Shown one piece after another: positions 44,537 to 53,754 of a stretch of 64,000 nucleotides of DNA. Under the pieces are notes generated by a model. It saw only the letters and a program-made list of their open reading frames with translations. It was not told the DNA's origin and searched no databases. How positions within the stretch are numbered: position 1 is the stretch's first letter; every line of letters begins with the position of its first letter. The position numbers and the translations under genes are program-made. Location: positions 62,001-126,000 of the forward strand of contig CAYQOX010000001.1 of NCBI GenBank assembly GCA_964419335.1, read 5' to 3'. The DNA comes from CAYQOX01 sp964419335. GTDB lineage: Bacteria > Hinthialibacterota > Hinthialibacteria > Hinthialibacterales > Hinthialibacteraceae.

Positions 44537-45973
44537 TTAGATGCCTTCAGGTCGTTCAATCTTGACTGTTTCGCCTTTATCCACGGCTTCTTGTCCACGA
44601 ACACAAGAGAGTGCGGCGAGAGTGCCTCGAACGCCGTCACAGAGGTTGGGCGCATTGGCACGAATCGTATGGGCAAAGCCTTCGAGCTGCCAACGATAGG
44701 GGTCATAGGGTGAAAACTCACCAGCCCCGCCGCCACCAGTCGCTTCGGCACCGGTGTTATGGGCTTGGAAAGCGGCTCCACCGAGATCCTCTTGGGACAT
44801 TTCAATTTTGGTGTCCTCACTGGCTTTTTTGGCTTTATCTTCGTCCCATCCATTTTCCCAGAAGAGGTAAGTTTCATTTTCGTTACTGAGAATGATGGTC
44901 GCGCGGGTTCCCATAATTTGTTCGTAGTAGTTGTCGAACCGGTTACTTTGAATAGCAGAATAAGTAACGGTGCGACCATTCGCATATTCATAGATAGCGT
45001 AAATGTGGTCATCGACGTCGCGGTCATCATCTTCATAACCACGATAGTCGAGCATGCTTTCGGTATTTTCAAAACCCTGGTACATTGGTAAGAGATCCTG
45101 GTTGCGTTGAGTTTTATAGCGTCCACCGGAAGCAGAAACGGAGATGGGGGCTTGGTCTTTCCCGTTTTCGTCATGGAAGAACCAATTAGTAATGGCCAAT
45201 TGGTGACTTGCTAATTCAGTCCACATTCCGCGGGAAATGGGGTCATACCAGCGCCAGTTAACAAGTTGCTGGTGGTTTTCAAAACCGTATTTGGTGGGAT
45301 CCATAGCCAGCAAGTCTTGTTTGAGGTCACGGGTTTCTCCGTTGACTTCATAGTTCCGGTTGACGTGAATCCAATAGTTCCAGTCAGTATTGCGGTGCCA
45401 TAAGGCGCGAATGTGATAAACATCACCTAAAAGACCATAGGAGAACATACGATAAGCATCCCAGTAGAGGGGATTATAAAAACGTTGGTGTCCCACTTGA
45501 AGGTTGAGATTCTTTTCACGGGCCAACTGCACCATTTTTACGCATTCTTCGACTTGGTAGGCCATGGTTTTTTCGGTGAAAACATGTTTGCCTGCTTCCA
45601 GGGCTTGGATAGTCATGGGGCCGTGGAATTTGAGCGGGGTGGCGATGATAATCGCTTCGACTTCGGGATCATCCAACATTTGCTCGTAGGATTCATATTC
45701 TTTTGGATTCGGTGAATGGCCGGCGTTTTTGATTAAGTCTTTGCCTTGAAGTAAATTATCTGGACGAATGTCATAAAGTCCAACGATGTACAAGTATTTG
45801 GGGGTAGCCTGACTAATGAGGACCCGGCCTTCCATGCCGGTTCCGATGACAGCGGCTTTAACGGGGCCGGCGTTTGTTGAGGTTAAGGCAAAAGCGCCGA
45901 CTCCGGGCAGGGTAGCCACAGCCTTTAAAAAGTTCCTTCTACCAATCGCTTTCTCTGCTGGTGTTAACTGCAT
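44537..45973 (-). CDS. Tat-exported Gfo/Idh/MocA-family oxidoreductase
   Basis: A 478-aa protein with a Tat leader (GRRNFLKAVATLPGVGAFAL), a Rossmann fold (KAAVIGTGMEGRVL, G-x-G-x-x-G) and the EKTMAYQVEECVK motif (EKT in place of EKP, catalytic Lys present). The C-terminal domain includes SRGMWTELASHQLAITNWFF and a Gly-rich tail. This export pattern matches the periplasmic Gfo/Idh oxidases of 3-keto-sugar pathways in which the cofactor stays bound. It is monocistronic. The substrate is not predicted. Confidence 0.9.
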   Translation of the reverse strand: MQLTPAEKAIGRRNFLKAVATLPGVGAFALTSTNAGPVKAAVIGTGMEGRVLISQATPKYLYIVGLYDIRPDNLLQGKDLIKNAGHSPNPKEYESYEQMLDDPEVEAIIIATPLKFHGPMTIQALEAGKHVFTEKTMAYQVEECVKMVQLAREKNLNLQVGHQRFYNPLYWDAYRMFSYGLLGDVYHIRALWHRNTDWNYWIHVNRNYEVNGETRDLKQDLLAMDPTKYGFENHQQLVNWRWYDPISRGMWTELASHQLAITNWFFHDENGKDQAPISVSASGGRYKTQRNQDLLPMYQGFENTESMLDYRGYEDDDRDVDDHIYAIYEYANGRTVTYSAIQSNRFDNYYEQIMGTRATIILSNENETYLFWENGWDEDKAKKASEDTKIEMSQEDLGGAAFQAHNTGAEATGGGGAGEFSPYDPYRWQLEGFAHTIRANAPNLCDGVRGTLAALSCVRGQEAVDKGETVKIERPEGI

Positions 45974-46020
45974 GATTCCTTCCTTTCGCTTCTATCGAGA
46001 GTTGCTTTTTTAATATTTAC

Positions 46021-46668
46021 TTAGGTTGCAGGTTGAACTTCTGCTTCTGTTTCTGTCTGAGCTGTACTTTGTTCCTTCCGGCTAAAGAAAAATTGGCGGA
46101 TGAGGGGATCAAGACCGACGGAGTGTCCTGAATTTACTGGTAGCAGTGCCAAAAGGGCCAACAATTCCACTAAATTCTTATTCACTACCATGTAATTCCC
46201 TTCTGTACCGATCATGAATTGCCCTGTCCATTGCGCGTGATGCAACCAAGTTTCAAATTGTTGCCAAGGGGAGACGTTGTTTTGAAGAGCGGTTTGCATT
46301 GTTTCGGGAGTGACATATACATATTCCCAGGGGGGCGCCGCTACGTAAAACATAGCGAGAAGTGCGATCGCGCCCAAAATGGACAAGCGAGTGAATAGAC
46401 CCATCATTAATCCAAGGCCGACGAGGAAGAGAGCCCAAGGCATAAGGGTGTCCGTAAGGGCCATTAACGTTTCATTCTCCCCAATTTGCTGAAAATAGGG
46501 TGCTAGTGGTCCCCATGATCCTAATAAATAACCGGAAGCTGTCCAACTAGGGTTAGCCAGCTTAACCCAGCCTTCACGAAGGAAGTGCCATCCGATTCCG
46601 ATGCGCAGCAAGACGAAGAAGAATTGCTGCACGCTTGTTAAGTTGTAGCGAGGTTCTTTGTTCGACAC
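46021..46668 (-). CDS. DoxX/DoxD-like membrane protein
   Basis: A 215-aa membrane protein. VLLRIGIGWHFLREGWVKLANPSW is a typical DoxX-family opening, with four helices ending in VELLALLALLPVNSG. Such proteins include the small subunit of thiosulfate:quinone oxidoreductase. It overlaps the apbE gene by 31 bp, so the two are translated together; FMN delivery by ApbE to a membrane redox partner is a possible link. Confidence 0.85.
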   Translation of the reverse strand: MSNKEPRYNLTSVQQFFFVLLRIGIGWHFLREGWVKLANPSWTASGYLLGSWGPLAPYFQQIGENETLMALTDTLMPWALFLVGLGLMMGLFTRLSILGAIALLAMFYVAAPPWEYVYVTPETMQTALQNNVSPWQQFETWLHHAQWTGQFMIGTEGNYMVVNKNLVELLALLALLPVNSGHSVGLDPLIRQFFFSRKEQSTAQTETEAEVQPAT

Positions 46669-47816
46669 GATGTTTGAATTACCTCCACACAGTCTTCACT
46701 AAGGTTTGATATGATCACTTCCCGTTGGCTTTCTGTTGCAGCCGTGGGGATGATGACCACACCGACATCCTTGTGATTTTCACAATATTCGAGGGTTTTC
46801 TCAACCCCCATCACACAAAACGCGGTAGAAAGTGATTCCGCGGTTGCGGCATCTGGTGCTACCACGCTTAGGCTCAGAATTTTGCTGGATGGCCATCCTG
46901 TACGAGGATCGAGGATATGGCCATACCGTTTCCCTTTATAAATGAAGTATTGCTCTTCGCTTCCAGAGGAGGAGAACCCTTTATGACGGAGATGTAATTT
47001 CGCGAGCGGGGTGGTTTCTTCTTCAAAGGGATTGCGAATATCGATTTGCCAAGCCTCTTTCCATGCGGGAGCGCCACAGGCAAGGGCACTGCTGTAACCT
47101 CCATTGAGCAATACATTCCGTAATCCTCGTTGTTGAATAATTTTCTTTGCGTAATCCAAAGCCAGCCCTTTGCCCAGACTGGCGGGAGTAATTTCAACGC
47201 CTTCGCGTTTAAAATGAACGGTTTTGCGTTCTACATCCAGCTCTACTTGGTCCATGCCTACTTTCTTTAGAGCAGCGTCGAGGTCTTCTTGATGAGGAAT
47301 ACGTCCATTGCGGCTAAAAAAGCCCCAGCATCGTGCCAAGGGAGTACTGGTTATATCGAAAGCACCTTCCGTCTCTTCATAGAATTTTTTCCCCAATTGG
47401 AGGAAGTGGAATATCTCATCACTTACAGGTACAGCTTCGAAAGGCGCCCGTTGGTTGAGTTCTTTTAATTCACTGCGGCCTTGCCATATATTGAGCAGCA
47501 TATCAAATCGATCGATTTCATCCAAGGCCAACATGCCAGTTTCGTGAGATTTTACATCTTCGCTGGACGGGAAGATGATTTCGAAACAAGTTGCCATAAT
47601 CTCACGTTTCATATGGACATAGGTGCGATCGAGCCCCAAAAAGGCGAGCGGTTCTTTTAAATCGATCGTTTCCAACACACGATCGATCATTTTCTTCATA
47701 TTGCGAGAAACGAAGTCTCTTCGGTTAGCAAGAGGCGGGCGTACCAAAGGATTTGCCTTTCGTTTAGTTGAGGTCCACGGTTGCTGTTCCATAATTGCAC
47801 CATTATTATAGTTCAT
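46638..47816 (-). CDS. apbE: FAD:protein FMN transferase
   Basis: A 392-aa ApbE. Family blocks: SELKELNQRAPFEAVPV (canonical GEIxxLN), EETEGAFDITSTPLARCWGFF, EITPASLGKGLALDYAKKI and YGHILDPRTGWP. It attaches FMN covalently to a Thr in target proteins such as NqrB/NqrC, RnfG or NosR. No such target is in the window. The N-terminus lacks an obvious signal peptide or lipobox; ATG 47792 is an alternative start. It lies upstream of and overlaps the DoxX gene. Confidence 0.9.
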   Translation of the reverse strand: MNYNNGAIMEQQPWTSTKRKANPLVRPPLANRRDFVSRNMKKMIDRVLETIDLKEPLAFLGLDRTYVHMKREIMATCFEIIFPSSEDVKSHETGMLALDEIDRFDMLLNIWQGRSELKELNQRAPFEAVPVSDEIFHFLQLGKKFYEETEGAFDITSTPLARCWGFFSRNGRIPHQEDLDAALKKVGMDQVELDVERKTVHFKREGVEITPASLGKGLALDYAKKIIQQRGLRNVLLNGGYSSALACGAPAWKEAWQIDIRNPFEEETTPLAKLHLRHKGFSSSGSEEQYFIYKGKRYGHILDPRTGWPSSKILSLSVVAPDAATAESLSTAFCVMGVEKTLEYCENHKDVGVVIIPTAATESQREVIISNLSEDCVEVIQTSCRTKNLATT

Positions 47817-47922
47817 ATATTCCTAGTTCGTAAGAATGACAATCCGTCTTTCGTAGAAAGTTAATTCTTTTTCATTTTTTTTCTCAAGTCTAATTATATT
47901 TACAAAAGGTAATACGAAAAAT

Positions 47923-48957
47923 ATGAAATCTTCTATGAGTCTTGCTAAAACAGCACCGATTTTAAGCCAAGTATTATCGCGTTTACGCTTTTTATCTATT
48001 TATTCGGAATTAGCCAAGGCCCGGCTAACATTTTTAGTGCTTGTCACCACTTTTGTTGGCTTTTTTATGGCGGTAGAAAGTTCGTTTCGTTTTTCTCTCC
48101 TATTATTTACTTTGGTTGGAACCACCTTAACCGCTGCGGGAGCCAATGGATTAAACCAGTGGTGGGAAATTCGTCGCGACGCGAGTATGGAACGTACCCA
48201 GGGACGTCCTCTTCCCACGGGGCGTTGTGGTCGGCATCATGCCTTTCGGTGGTCGCTTTTTTGTGTCCTTTTTGGTGTACTGCTTTTATGGGGATATGTC
48301 AATGCCTTGACAGCCTTATTGGCATTAAGTGTTGTCTTTATTTATGTATTCATGTACACACCGCTTAAACCGATTACGCCTTTATGTACATTGGTGGGAG
48401 GCGTTTGCGGGGCGATCCCCCCGATGATGGGATGGACGGCGGTGACCAACAGCCTGTCTTATCAAGCCTGGTTATTGGGGGCTTTGTTGTTTGTTTGGCA
48501 AATCCCGCATTTTTTGTCTCTGGCTTGGCTTTACCGGGAGGATTACGAACGTGGTGGATTTTGTATGCTTCCGATGTTGGATCCGCAGGGAAGAATGACG
48601 TGCAATGTAATTTTGGTCTATAGTCTTGCGTTAATTCCAATCGGATTGGCCTTTTATTTGAGTGGAATGGCGAGTTGGATTTATGCGGCGGTGGCGTTGT
48701 TTATGGGAGTGGCCTTTGTTATCTTGGCTGTACAACTTTATATATATCGAGATCGCATGAATGCGCGAAAGTTATTTCTCGCTAGTCTTCTTTATCTTCC
48801 TCTTCTTATGGGCTTTATGGTTGCAGACCGTGGGGAGTCAATGACGCCTCGATCGTACCCCTCAAATGAATCACAAAGAGTTATGGCATCCGATAACGCT
48901 TTGATCTTGCCTTTGGAAAACCGAAACCCCTCAAATCAATCGATTGAAAAAAAATAG
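47923..48957 (+). CDS. ctaB: Protoheme IX farnesyltransferase (heme O synthase)
   Basis: A 344-aa membrane prenyltransferase with about eight to nine helices. The signature is NQWWEIRRDASMERTQGRPLPTGR (residues about 84-107), with the acidic loop before it. It makes heme O, precursor of heme A for the caa3 oxidase. The DUF3179 gene starts 3 bp after its stop. CtaA (heme A synthase) is not in the window, so it must be encoded elsewhere or an alternative is used. It faces the cox operon, and their ends overlap. Confidence 0.95.
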   Translation: MKSSMSLAKTAPILSQVLSRLRFLSIYSELAKARLTFLVLVTTFVGFFMAVESSFRFSLLLFTLVGTTLTAAGANGLNQWWEIRRDASMERTQGRPLPTGRCGRHHAFRWSLFCVLFGVLLLWGYVNALTALLALSVVFIYVFMYTPLKPITPLCTLVGGVCGAIPPMMGWTAVTNSLSYQAWLLGALLFVWQIPHFLSLAWLYREDYERGGFCMLPMLDPQGRMTCNVILVYSLALIPIGLAFYLSGMASWIYAAVALFMGVAFVILAVQLYIYRDRMNARKLFLASLLYLPLLMGFMVADRGESMTPRSYPSNESQRVMASDNALILPLENRNPSNQSIEKK

Positions 48958-48960
48958 TCC

Positions 48961-50025
48961 ATGATGGAATCAGCTAGACACCCTTTTCTGAAAACCACAC
49001 TTTTCTTTTTGGGACTTATTCTCCTTGTTACTGGTTTTCTCGTTTGGCGAATGGTAATATTGCTGCCCTCGTATGATGGAGCGGTGCGTGGGGATGGTGA
49101 GAATGTTGATTCCTATGGTTATAACTTAGAGCCTTTGCTGGTAGATAAGGATGTGTTGGTTGCCGCAGGTATCCCAAAAAATGGGATTACATCATACGAT
49201 GACCCCAAATTTTATACACCCCAAGAGATTGAAAAATTGAACAAAGAACAGCGTGGGAAAGTCTTGGTTTCCTCCGACCGGGTGATCGGAGTGAGCCTTG
49301 GTGGAGAAAGCCGGGCTTATCCCTTGCGATTTATGAACTTACATGAAATTGTTCATGATACAGTCGGAGGAGAACCTGTTGCAGTCACCTATAATCCTCT
49401 TTGTGATAGTGCGGTGGTGTTTTCGAGACGGGTTGGAGATGAAATTCGGGAATTTGGGGTTAGTGGATTATTGTACAACTCCAATTTGTTGATGTACGAT
49501 CGTCATCCTGAGGAAGAGAGTTTATGGAGCCAACTGCTGGGCAAAGCCATTGCCGGGAAAGCCGCCGAGAAGGGAATGGAATTAGCAATTTTTCCTGCCC
49601 AATTGACCCACTGGTCACGCTGGCTGGAGGCTCATCCTAAGAGCAAGGTGCTTGCCCCCCATCCTGCGAAGAAAAAACAATATACAAAAATATCCTTCCG
49701 ACCTTATTTTGGCTCAGAAAAACTACGTTTTCCTGTACATCCTCTCCCATCGAAAGAAGATGGGCTATCGTATAAAAGCCGAATCGTGGCTTTGAGGCTG
49801 ACGGATAGCTGGTTTCCATTCGCGTATAAAACGATTGCTGAACAATGCGCGATGGATGGAGAATGGGAGGTAGAACTCGAAGGTAAGAACTTTGCTTTTT
49901 TTTATGACGACGACCCGGAAATCGTAGAAGTTCGTTCTTTGGATGACGGGAACTACGACATCATACATAGCTTCTGGTTTGCTTGGTATGCCACTCATCC
50001 GGAAGTGGATCTTGTTATACCGTAA
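48961..50025 (+). CDS. DUF3179-domain protein
   Basis: A 354-aa protein with an N-terminal membrane anchor (TLFFLGLILLVTGFLVWRMV, about 13-32) and a DUF3179 domain: VIGVSLGGESRAYPLRFMNLH, HEIVHDTVGGEPVAVTYNPLC and FGVSGLLYNSNLLMYDR. The family is of unknown function and often lies near heme-copper oxidase or cytochrome genes. The Cys in NPLC could be a metal or redox site. It follows ctaB by 3 bp and overlaps the convergent oxidase gene by 11 bp. A role in oxidase assembly is an inference from position. Confidence 0.85.
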   Translation: MMESARHPFLKTTLFFLGLILLVTGFLVWRMVILLPSYDGAVRGDGENVDSYGYNLEPLLVDKDVLVAAGIPKNGITSYDDPKFYTPQEIEKLNKEQRGKVLVSSDRVIGVSLGGESRAYPLRFMNLHEIVHDTVGGEPVAVTYNPLCDSAVVFSRRVGDEIREFGVSGLLYNSNLLMYDRHPEEESLWSQLLGKAIAGKAAEKGMELAIFPAQLTHWSRWLEAHPKSKVLAPHPAKKKQYTKISFRPYFGSEKLRFPVHPLPSKEDGLSYKSRIVALRLTDSWFPFAYKTIAEQCAMDGEWEVELEGKNFAFFYDDDPEIVEVRSLDDGNYDIIHSFWFAWYATHPEVDLVIP

Positions 50026-50608
50026 GAAGGATGAGGAACATCACCAGCCAAACGATTCCCAGAAAATGCCAGTACATCGTACAGTATTTTATTCCACCGA
50101 AATGAACTGCATTGTATACATTGTTATAAGCGCGGAGAGCGGTGATTAACAAGGGAATGAGACCACCGAGCACATGAACCGCATGCAAACCGGTTAAAAG
50201 ATAAAAGGTAAATGCGTACAGATTTGTGCTCATAAGAAATTCGGCTTGTACAAGATGATACCAATTCCATGATTGCATTATCAAAAAAATGAACCCTAAG
50301 AGTAAGGTATAAAGTATGTTTCGTTTCAATGCCGCTTGTACATTTCTTTGGACGGCGTTGCATGCTTTTTGCATTGTGAGACTGGATAGGATAATGAGCA
50401 GAGTGCTGAGCCACAGCCCCTTGGGTAAAGCGGGCATTCCAGCAGGCGGCCATTGATCTGCTTGGAAGCGAATGACGAGATAGCCTAAGATCGAGGCTGC
50501 GAAGAGCATCGAGAGGGAAGCCAAAAAGAGGGTCATACCGAGTGTGCCCATCTCGAGAGGAGAAGAATTATTATTGCCTTGAGGGTGGGTGTTATGGTTT
50601 TGTTTCAT
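50015..50608 (-). CDS. Second cytochrome c oxidase subunit III-like protein
   Basis: A 197-aa membrane protein with five helices: LGMTLFLASLSMLFAASILGYL, then a long loop and GLHAVHVLGGLIPL, which is the conserved subunit III site. It is the last gene of the cox operon and is shorter than the subunit III at 50980, with little similarity beyond the family pattern. Two subunits III in one operon suggest either a split function or a two-component subunit. It overlaps the subunit IV gene by 4 bp. Confidence 0.85.
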   Translation of the reverse strand: MKQNHNTHPQGNNNSSPLEMGTLGMTLFLASLSMLFAASILGYLVIRFQADQWPPAGMPALPKGLWLSTLLIILSSLTMQKACNAVQRNVQAALKRNILYTLLLGFIFLIMQSWNWYHLVQAEFLMSTNLYAFTFYLLTGLHAVHVLGGLIPLLITALRAYNNVYNAVHFGGIKYCTMYWHFLGIVWLVMFLILLTV

Positions 50609-50958
50609 GATGCTTCATTGATCCAAGGCGCGTAATCTTCCATCAAAAGAGGTTGATATTCCAAAGTGTCATACAGGGCTAGGATAATAAACAGTGCTAC
50701 GAAGGCTAAAGAAATAATAAAAATAAAAGCATTAAATGGGTGATCATAAAGTAAATGCATGAAGAAGAGGACAACCAAAGATGCCTTTACCGTAGCAATA
50801 ACCATGGCAATGATCAAATTCCATTGGCCAAGGTCTATATAAGTGACCGCCACGGTGAGATAAGTTAATACCATTAGACTTAACCAAACAGCGAGAAGTA
50901 TCCATATAGGCATGACGTGACTGACGGTTTTATGGTGATTCTGATGGTTGGATGACAT
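50605..50958 (-). CDS. Cytochrome c oxidase subunit IV (prokaryotic)
   Basis: A 117-aa protein with three helices. The typical stretch LIIAMVIATVKASLVVLFFMHL and the preceding YIDLG identify the bacterial COX4 family. It lies between two subunit III genes and overlaps the downstream one by 4 bp. It stabilises the heme-copper oxidase core. Confidence 0.9.
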   Translation of the reverse strand: MSSNHQNHHKTVSHVMPIWILLAVWLSLMVLTYLTVAVTYIDLGQWNLIIAMVIATVKASLVVLFFMHLLYDHPFNAFIFIISLAFVALFIILALYDTLEYQPLLMEDYAPWINEAS

Positions 50959-50979
50959 CGACGTTTTCTCCTCTTTTGA

Positions 50980-52017
50980 TTAGTGAATCAAGTAGAGTAA
51001 AGGAAATAGATAGATCCAGATTAAATCGACTAAGTGCCAATAGAGACCCACAAAATCCACAGGAGTATAGTATTGGGGGCCAAAATGCCCTTTTATGGAG
51101 CGGAATAAAATCCAGGCAATGCATATCATGCCGACGATAACGTGTATGGCGTGCAGGCCGGTCATAGTAAAGTAGATGCCGAAGAAGATATGAACATTGC
51201 CAGGCTCTTCTTCAAAGGTGTGTGAATCTTGGTCAGCACTTTCCTGGGCAAGACCGCTTGGGCCGATCGCTGCAGAGGTAAATTGACTACGTACCTCGGT
51301 GCTTGTGGTTACGGACTCTGTACCGGAGGAAAGGTTCTGGTCAGAGGATACGTCTTGAGTTGCAGCGGTCGGGGTAGCCGAACTTGGGGTCGATGAAGCG
51401 ATGGTTTGGCTGTTTGTTGCTGCATGGGTTTGATCCTCAGCGGATATGTTGTTATGTTCCGGCTGAGAAGAAGTTTTCAGGTTTCCAGTGGCTTCATTGA
51501 CGGTGGCAGCCATGGCTTCTTCATCCTGGGGATGGCTTGGTTGCTCTTCATAGGTTTCTTCGTGATGCTGTGGGTCGTAGCGGGTTCCCCATAATAGACC
51601 ATCTTTCCATTTGTGTTCATATTCGACATATTTAATGCCTAAGAAGATAAACCCACAAAACAAGGTGACAGCCAACAAGGTGATGAGTTGTTTTTGTTGT
51701 CCCAGTTGAGAAGCACGTACTGCCCAGGCCATGGTTAAACTGCTGAAAATCAAGACCGCGGTATTGATTCCGCCCAAAGGGATATCGAGGTATTTATGAG
51801 CGTAGATAAAGATTTCTGGATGGTTGCTTCTGTAAACGGCATAGGCGCAAAAAAGTCCGCCGAACAGAAGGATTTCTGTCGCTAAGAACAACCACATCCC
51901 CAATTTTCCCGATTCAAATTGTTGTTCGGGAGTGTCAAAGTGGTGTTGCAGATAGGGTGAATGTTCGTGTTCCTGATTTGGCTCTCTCGAATGCGACGAA
52001 TTTTCCATTGAAGGCAC
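50980..52017 (-). CDS. Cytochrome c oxidase subunit III with long polar insertion
   Basis: A 345-aa subunit III (usual size 190-280). The core starts GKLGMWLFLATEILLFGGLFCAY and ends TGLHAIHVIVGMICIAWI and YWHLVDLIWIYLFPLLY. Between about residues 130 and 265 lies an insertion rich in Ser, Thr, Gln, Ala and Glu with no hydrophobic stretches (TPSSATPTAATQDVSSDQN is typical). It sits between hydrophobic helices in a loop outside the membrane. Its function is unknown. It follows coxA by 30 bp. Confidence 0.9.
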   Translation of the reverse strand: MPSMENSSHSREPNQEHEHSPYLQHHFDTPEQQFESGKLGMWLFLATEILLFGGLFCAYAVYRSNHPEIFIYAHKYLDIPLGGINTAVLIFSSLTMAWAVRASQLGQQKQLITLLAVTLFCGFIFLGIKYVEYEHKWKDGLLWGTRYDPQHHEETYEEQPSHPQDEEAMAATVNEATGNLKTSSQPEHNNISAEDQTHAATNSQTIASSTPSSATPTAATQDVSSDQNLSSGTESVTTSTEVRSQFTSAAIGPSGLAQESADQDSHTFEEEPGNVHIFFGIYFTMTGLHAIHVIVGMICIAWILFRSIKGHFGPQYYTPVDFVGLYWHLVDLIWIYLFPLLYLIH

Positions 52018-52047
52018 CTCGTATTGAACTATTCGAACAATTGTTAT

Positions 52048-53754
52048 TCAGTTCGTTGTTGTAGAAGGTTGCTTGTAACGATAACCGTTGATTTCGGGAT
52101 CATATTTCCATGAAGTGAGGTCGTAAGGATCGTCCACAGTGGGTGGCTCGCTGAAGTTATGATGCGGAGGTGGTGAACTGCAATGCCATTCCAACGTGTT
52201 CGAACCCCAAGGATTCGCAGGGGCTTTGATCCCTCGGAAAAGAGAGATTAATAGAGTGATGGCTGCGAGGAGAAAGCCTGCTGCTTGAATGAAAGCTCCA
52301 CCTGAAGAGAGGAGATGGTAGAGGAAGAATTCCTGGTCGTAATTAAAATAGCGGCGTGGCATTCCCTGGCTGCCCATTACAAATTGGGGAAAGAAGGTCA
52401 TGTTAAAGCCAATGAAGATTAGCAGGCAGGCAAGGCGTCCCCAATTTTCGTTATAGCGCAGACCAAATATTTTAGGCCACCAGTAATGGAGTCCCGCAAG
52501 GAAGGCAATGACAGCCCCGAACATGACGTAATGGAAATGTGCTACTACGAAGTAGGTGTCATGAAGGTGGACATCGGTAGCCAGTGAACCCAAATGCAGT
52601 CCTGTCAGGCCGCCGATGCCAAAAAGAAAGATAAATGTAAGTGCGTAACACATAGGGGTATCTAAGATGATATTGCCTTTATACATGGTGGCCAGCCAAT
52701 TAAAGACTTTGATGGCAGAGGGAATCGAGACACTAAATGTGAGTAGGCTGAAGATGGTGTTCATCACTGGGGATTGGCTGCTGGTAAACATGTGATGTCC
52801 CCAAACCAGAAAGCCGAGAATAGCAATCGCGATGCTGCTGAAGGCGATGAATTTGTAGCCGAAAATGTGTTTACGGCTAAAGGTGGGGATGACCTCGCTG
52901 ATGATTCCCATTGCGGGAAGAATCATAATATAAACCGCGGGATGGGAATAGAACCAGAAAAAGTGTTGATAGAGCACAGGATCGCCGCCAAGATTGGGAT
53001 CAAAGATCCCAATCCCCATAGCACGCTCGATGATTAAGAGTAAGACCGTGATGCCCAAAACCGGTGTGGCTAAGACCTGGATGATGCTGGTTCCGTAAAT
53101 TGCCCAGAGAAACAGGGGCATTTTCATCCACGTCATTCCTGGTGGACGTAATTTATGAATGGTTACGATGAAATTTAGGCCGGTAAAGATGGAACTAAAT
53201 CCAAGGACAAAAACTCCCAAGGTGATTGCGATAACACTGGTGCTGGTGGTGGTGCTGTAGGGAGTGTAAAAGGTCCAGCCCGTATCCACGGCTCCCGTAA
53301 GGATGGAGAACACGGCGAAAAGGGCACCGAATATATAGAGGTACCAACTGGTGAGGTTTAAACGCGGAAAGGCTACATCTTTCGCTCCCAACATGATGGG
53401 AAGGACAAAATTACCTAGGGTCGCAGGCACGCCGGGAATAATAAACAAGAAGATCATGATCGCCCCGTGCAGAGTGAAGATCTGATTATAGGCATCCGCC
53501 GAGACGATTGTCTTATCGGGCGTGAGCAATTCGGTTCGAATGAGCAGTGCCATTATTCCACCCAGTAAGAAGGCGGATAGGATTGAGATGAGATACAATA
53601 CTCCGATACGCTTGTGATCAAGCGTCAGTACCCATGACAAAAACCCTCGGCCGTGGGTCAAATAATTGTCTCCATGTTCTTTATGAGCATAAAAAGAATC
53701 TTGGGTATCTGTTTTGTTATGAGACGAGTTATTCAAAACTACTGTGTCACTCAT
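52048..53754 (-). CDS. coxA: Cytochrome c oxidase subunit I (A2-type heme-copper oxidase)
   Basis: A 568-aa protein with twelve or more helices. The CuB region is HFFWFYSHPAVYIMILPAMG: the D-channel glutamate found in A1 enzymes (HPEVY) is absent and the YS motif of the A2 subfamily is present. The heme ligands are in HDTYFVVAHFHYVMFG. With coxB it reduces O2 and pumps protons. It overlaps the end of coxB by 8 bp. The A2 assignment is made from the YS motif in place of the glutamate. Confidence 0.95.
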   Translation of the reverse strand: MSDTVVLNNSSHNKTDTQDSFYAHKEHGDNYLTHGRGFLSWVLTLDHKRIGVLYLISILSAFLLGGIMALLIRTELLTPDKTIVSADAYNQIFTLHGAIMIFLFIIPGVPATLGNFVLPIMLGAKDVAFPRLNLTSWYLYIFGALFAVFSILTGAVDTGWTFYTPYSTTTSTSVIAITLGVFVLGFSSIFTGLNFIVTIHKLRPPGMTWMKMPLFLWAIYGTSIIQVLATPVLGITVLLLIIERAMGIGIFDPNLGGDPVLYQHFFWFYSHPAVYIMILPAMGIISEVIPTFSRKHIFGYKFIAFSSIAIAILGFLVWGHHMFTSSQSPVMNTIFSLLTFSVSIPSAIKVFNWLATMYKGNIILDTPMCYALTFIFLFGIGGLTGLHLGSLATDVHLHDTYFVVAHFHYVMFGAVIAFLAGLHYWWPKIFGLRYNENWGRLACLLIFIGFNMTFFPQFVMGSQGMPRRYFNYDQEFFLYHLLSSGGAFIQAAGFLLAAITLLISLFRGIKAPANPWGSNTLEWHCSSPPPHHNFSEPPTVDDPYDLTSWKYDPEINGYRYKQPSTTTN

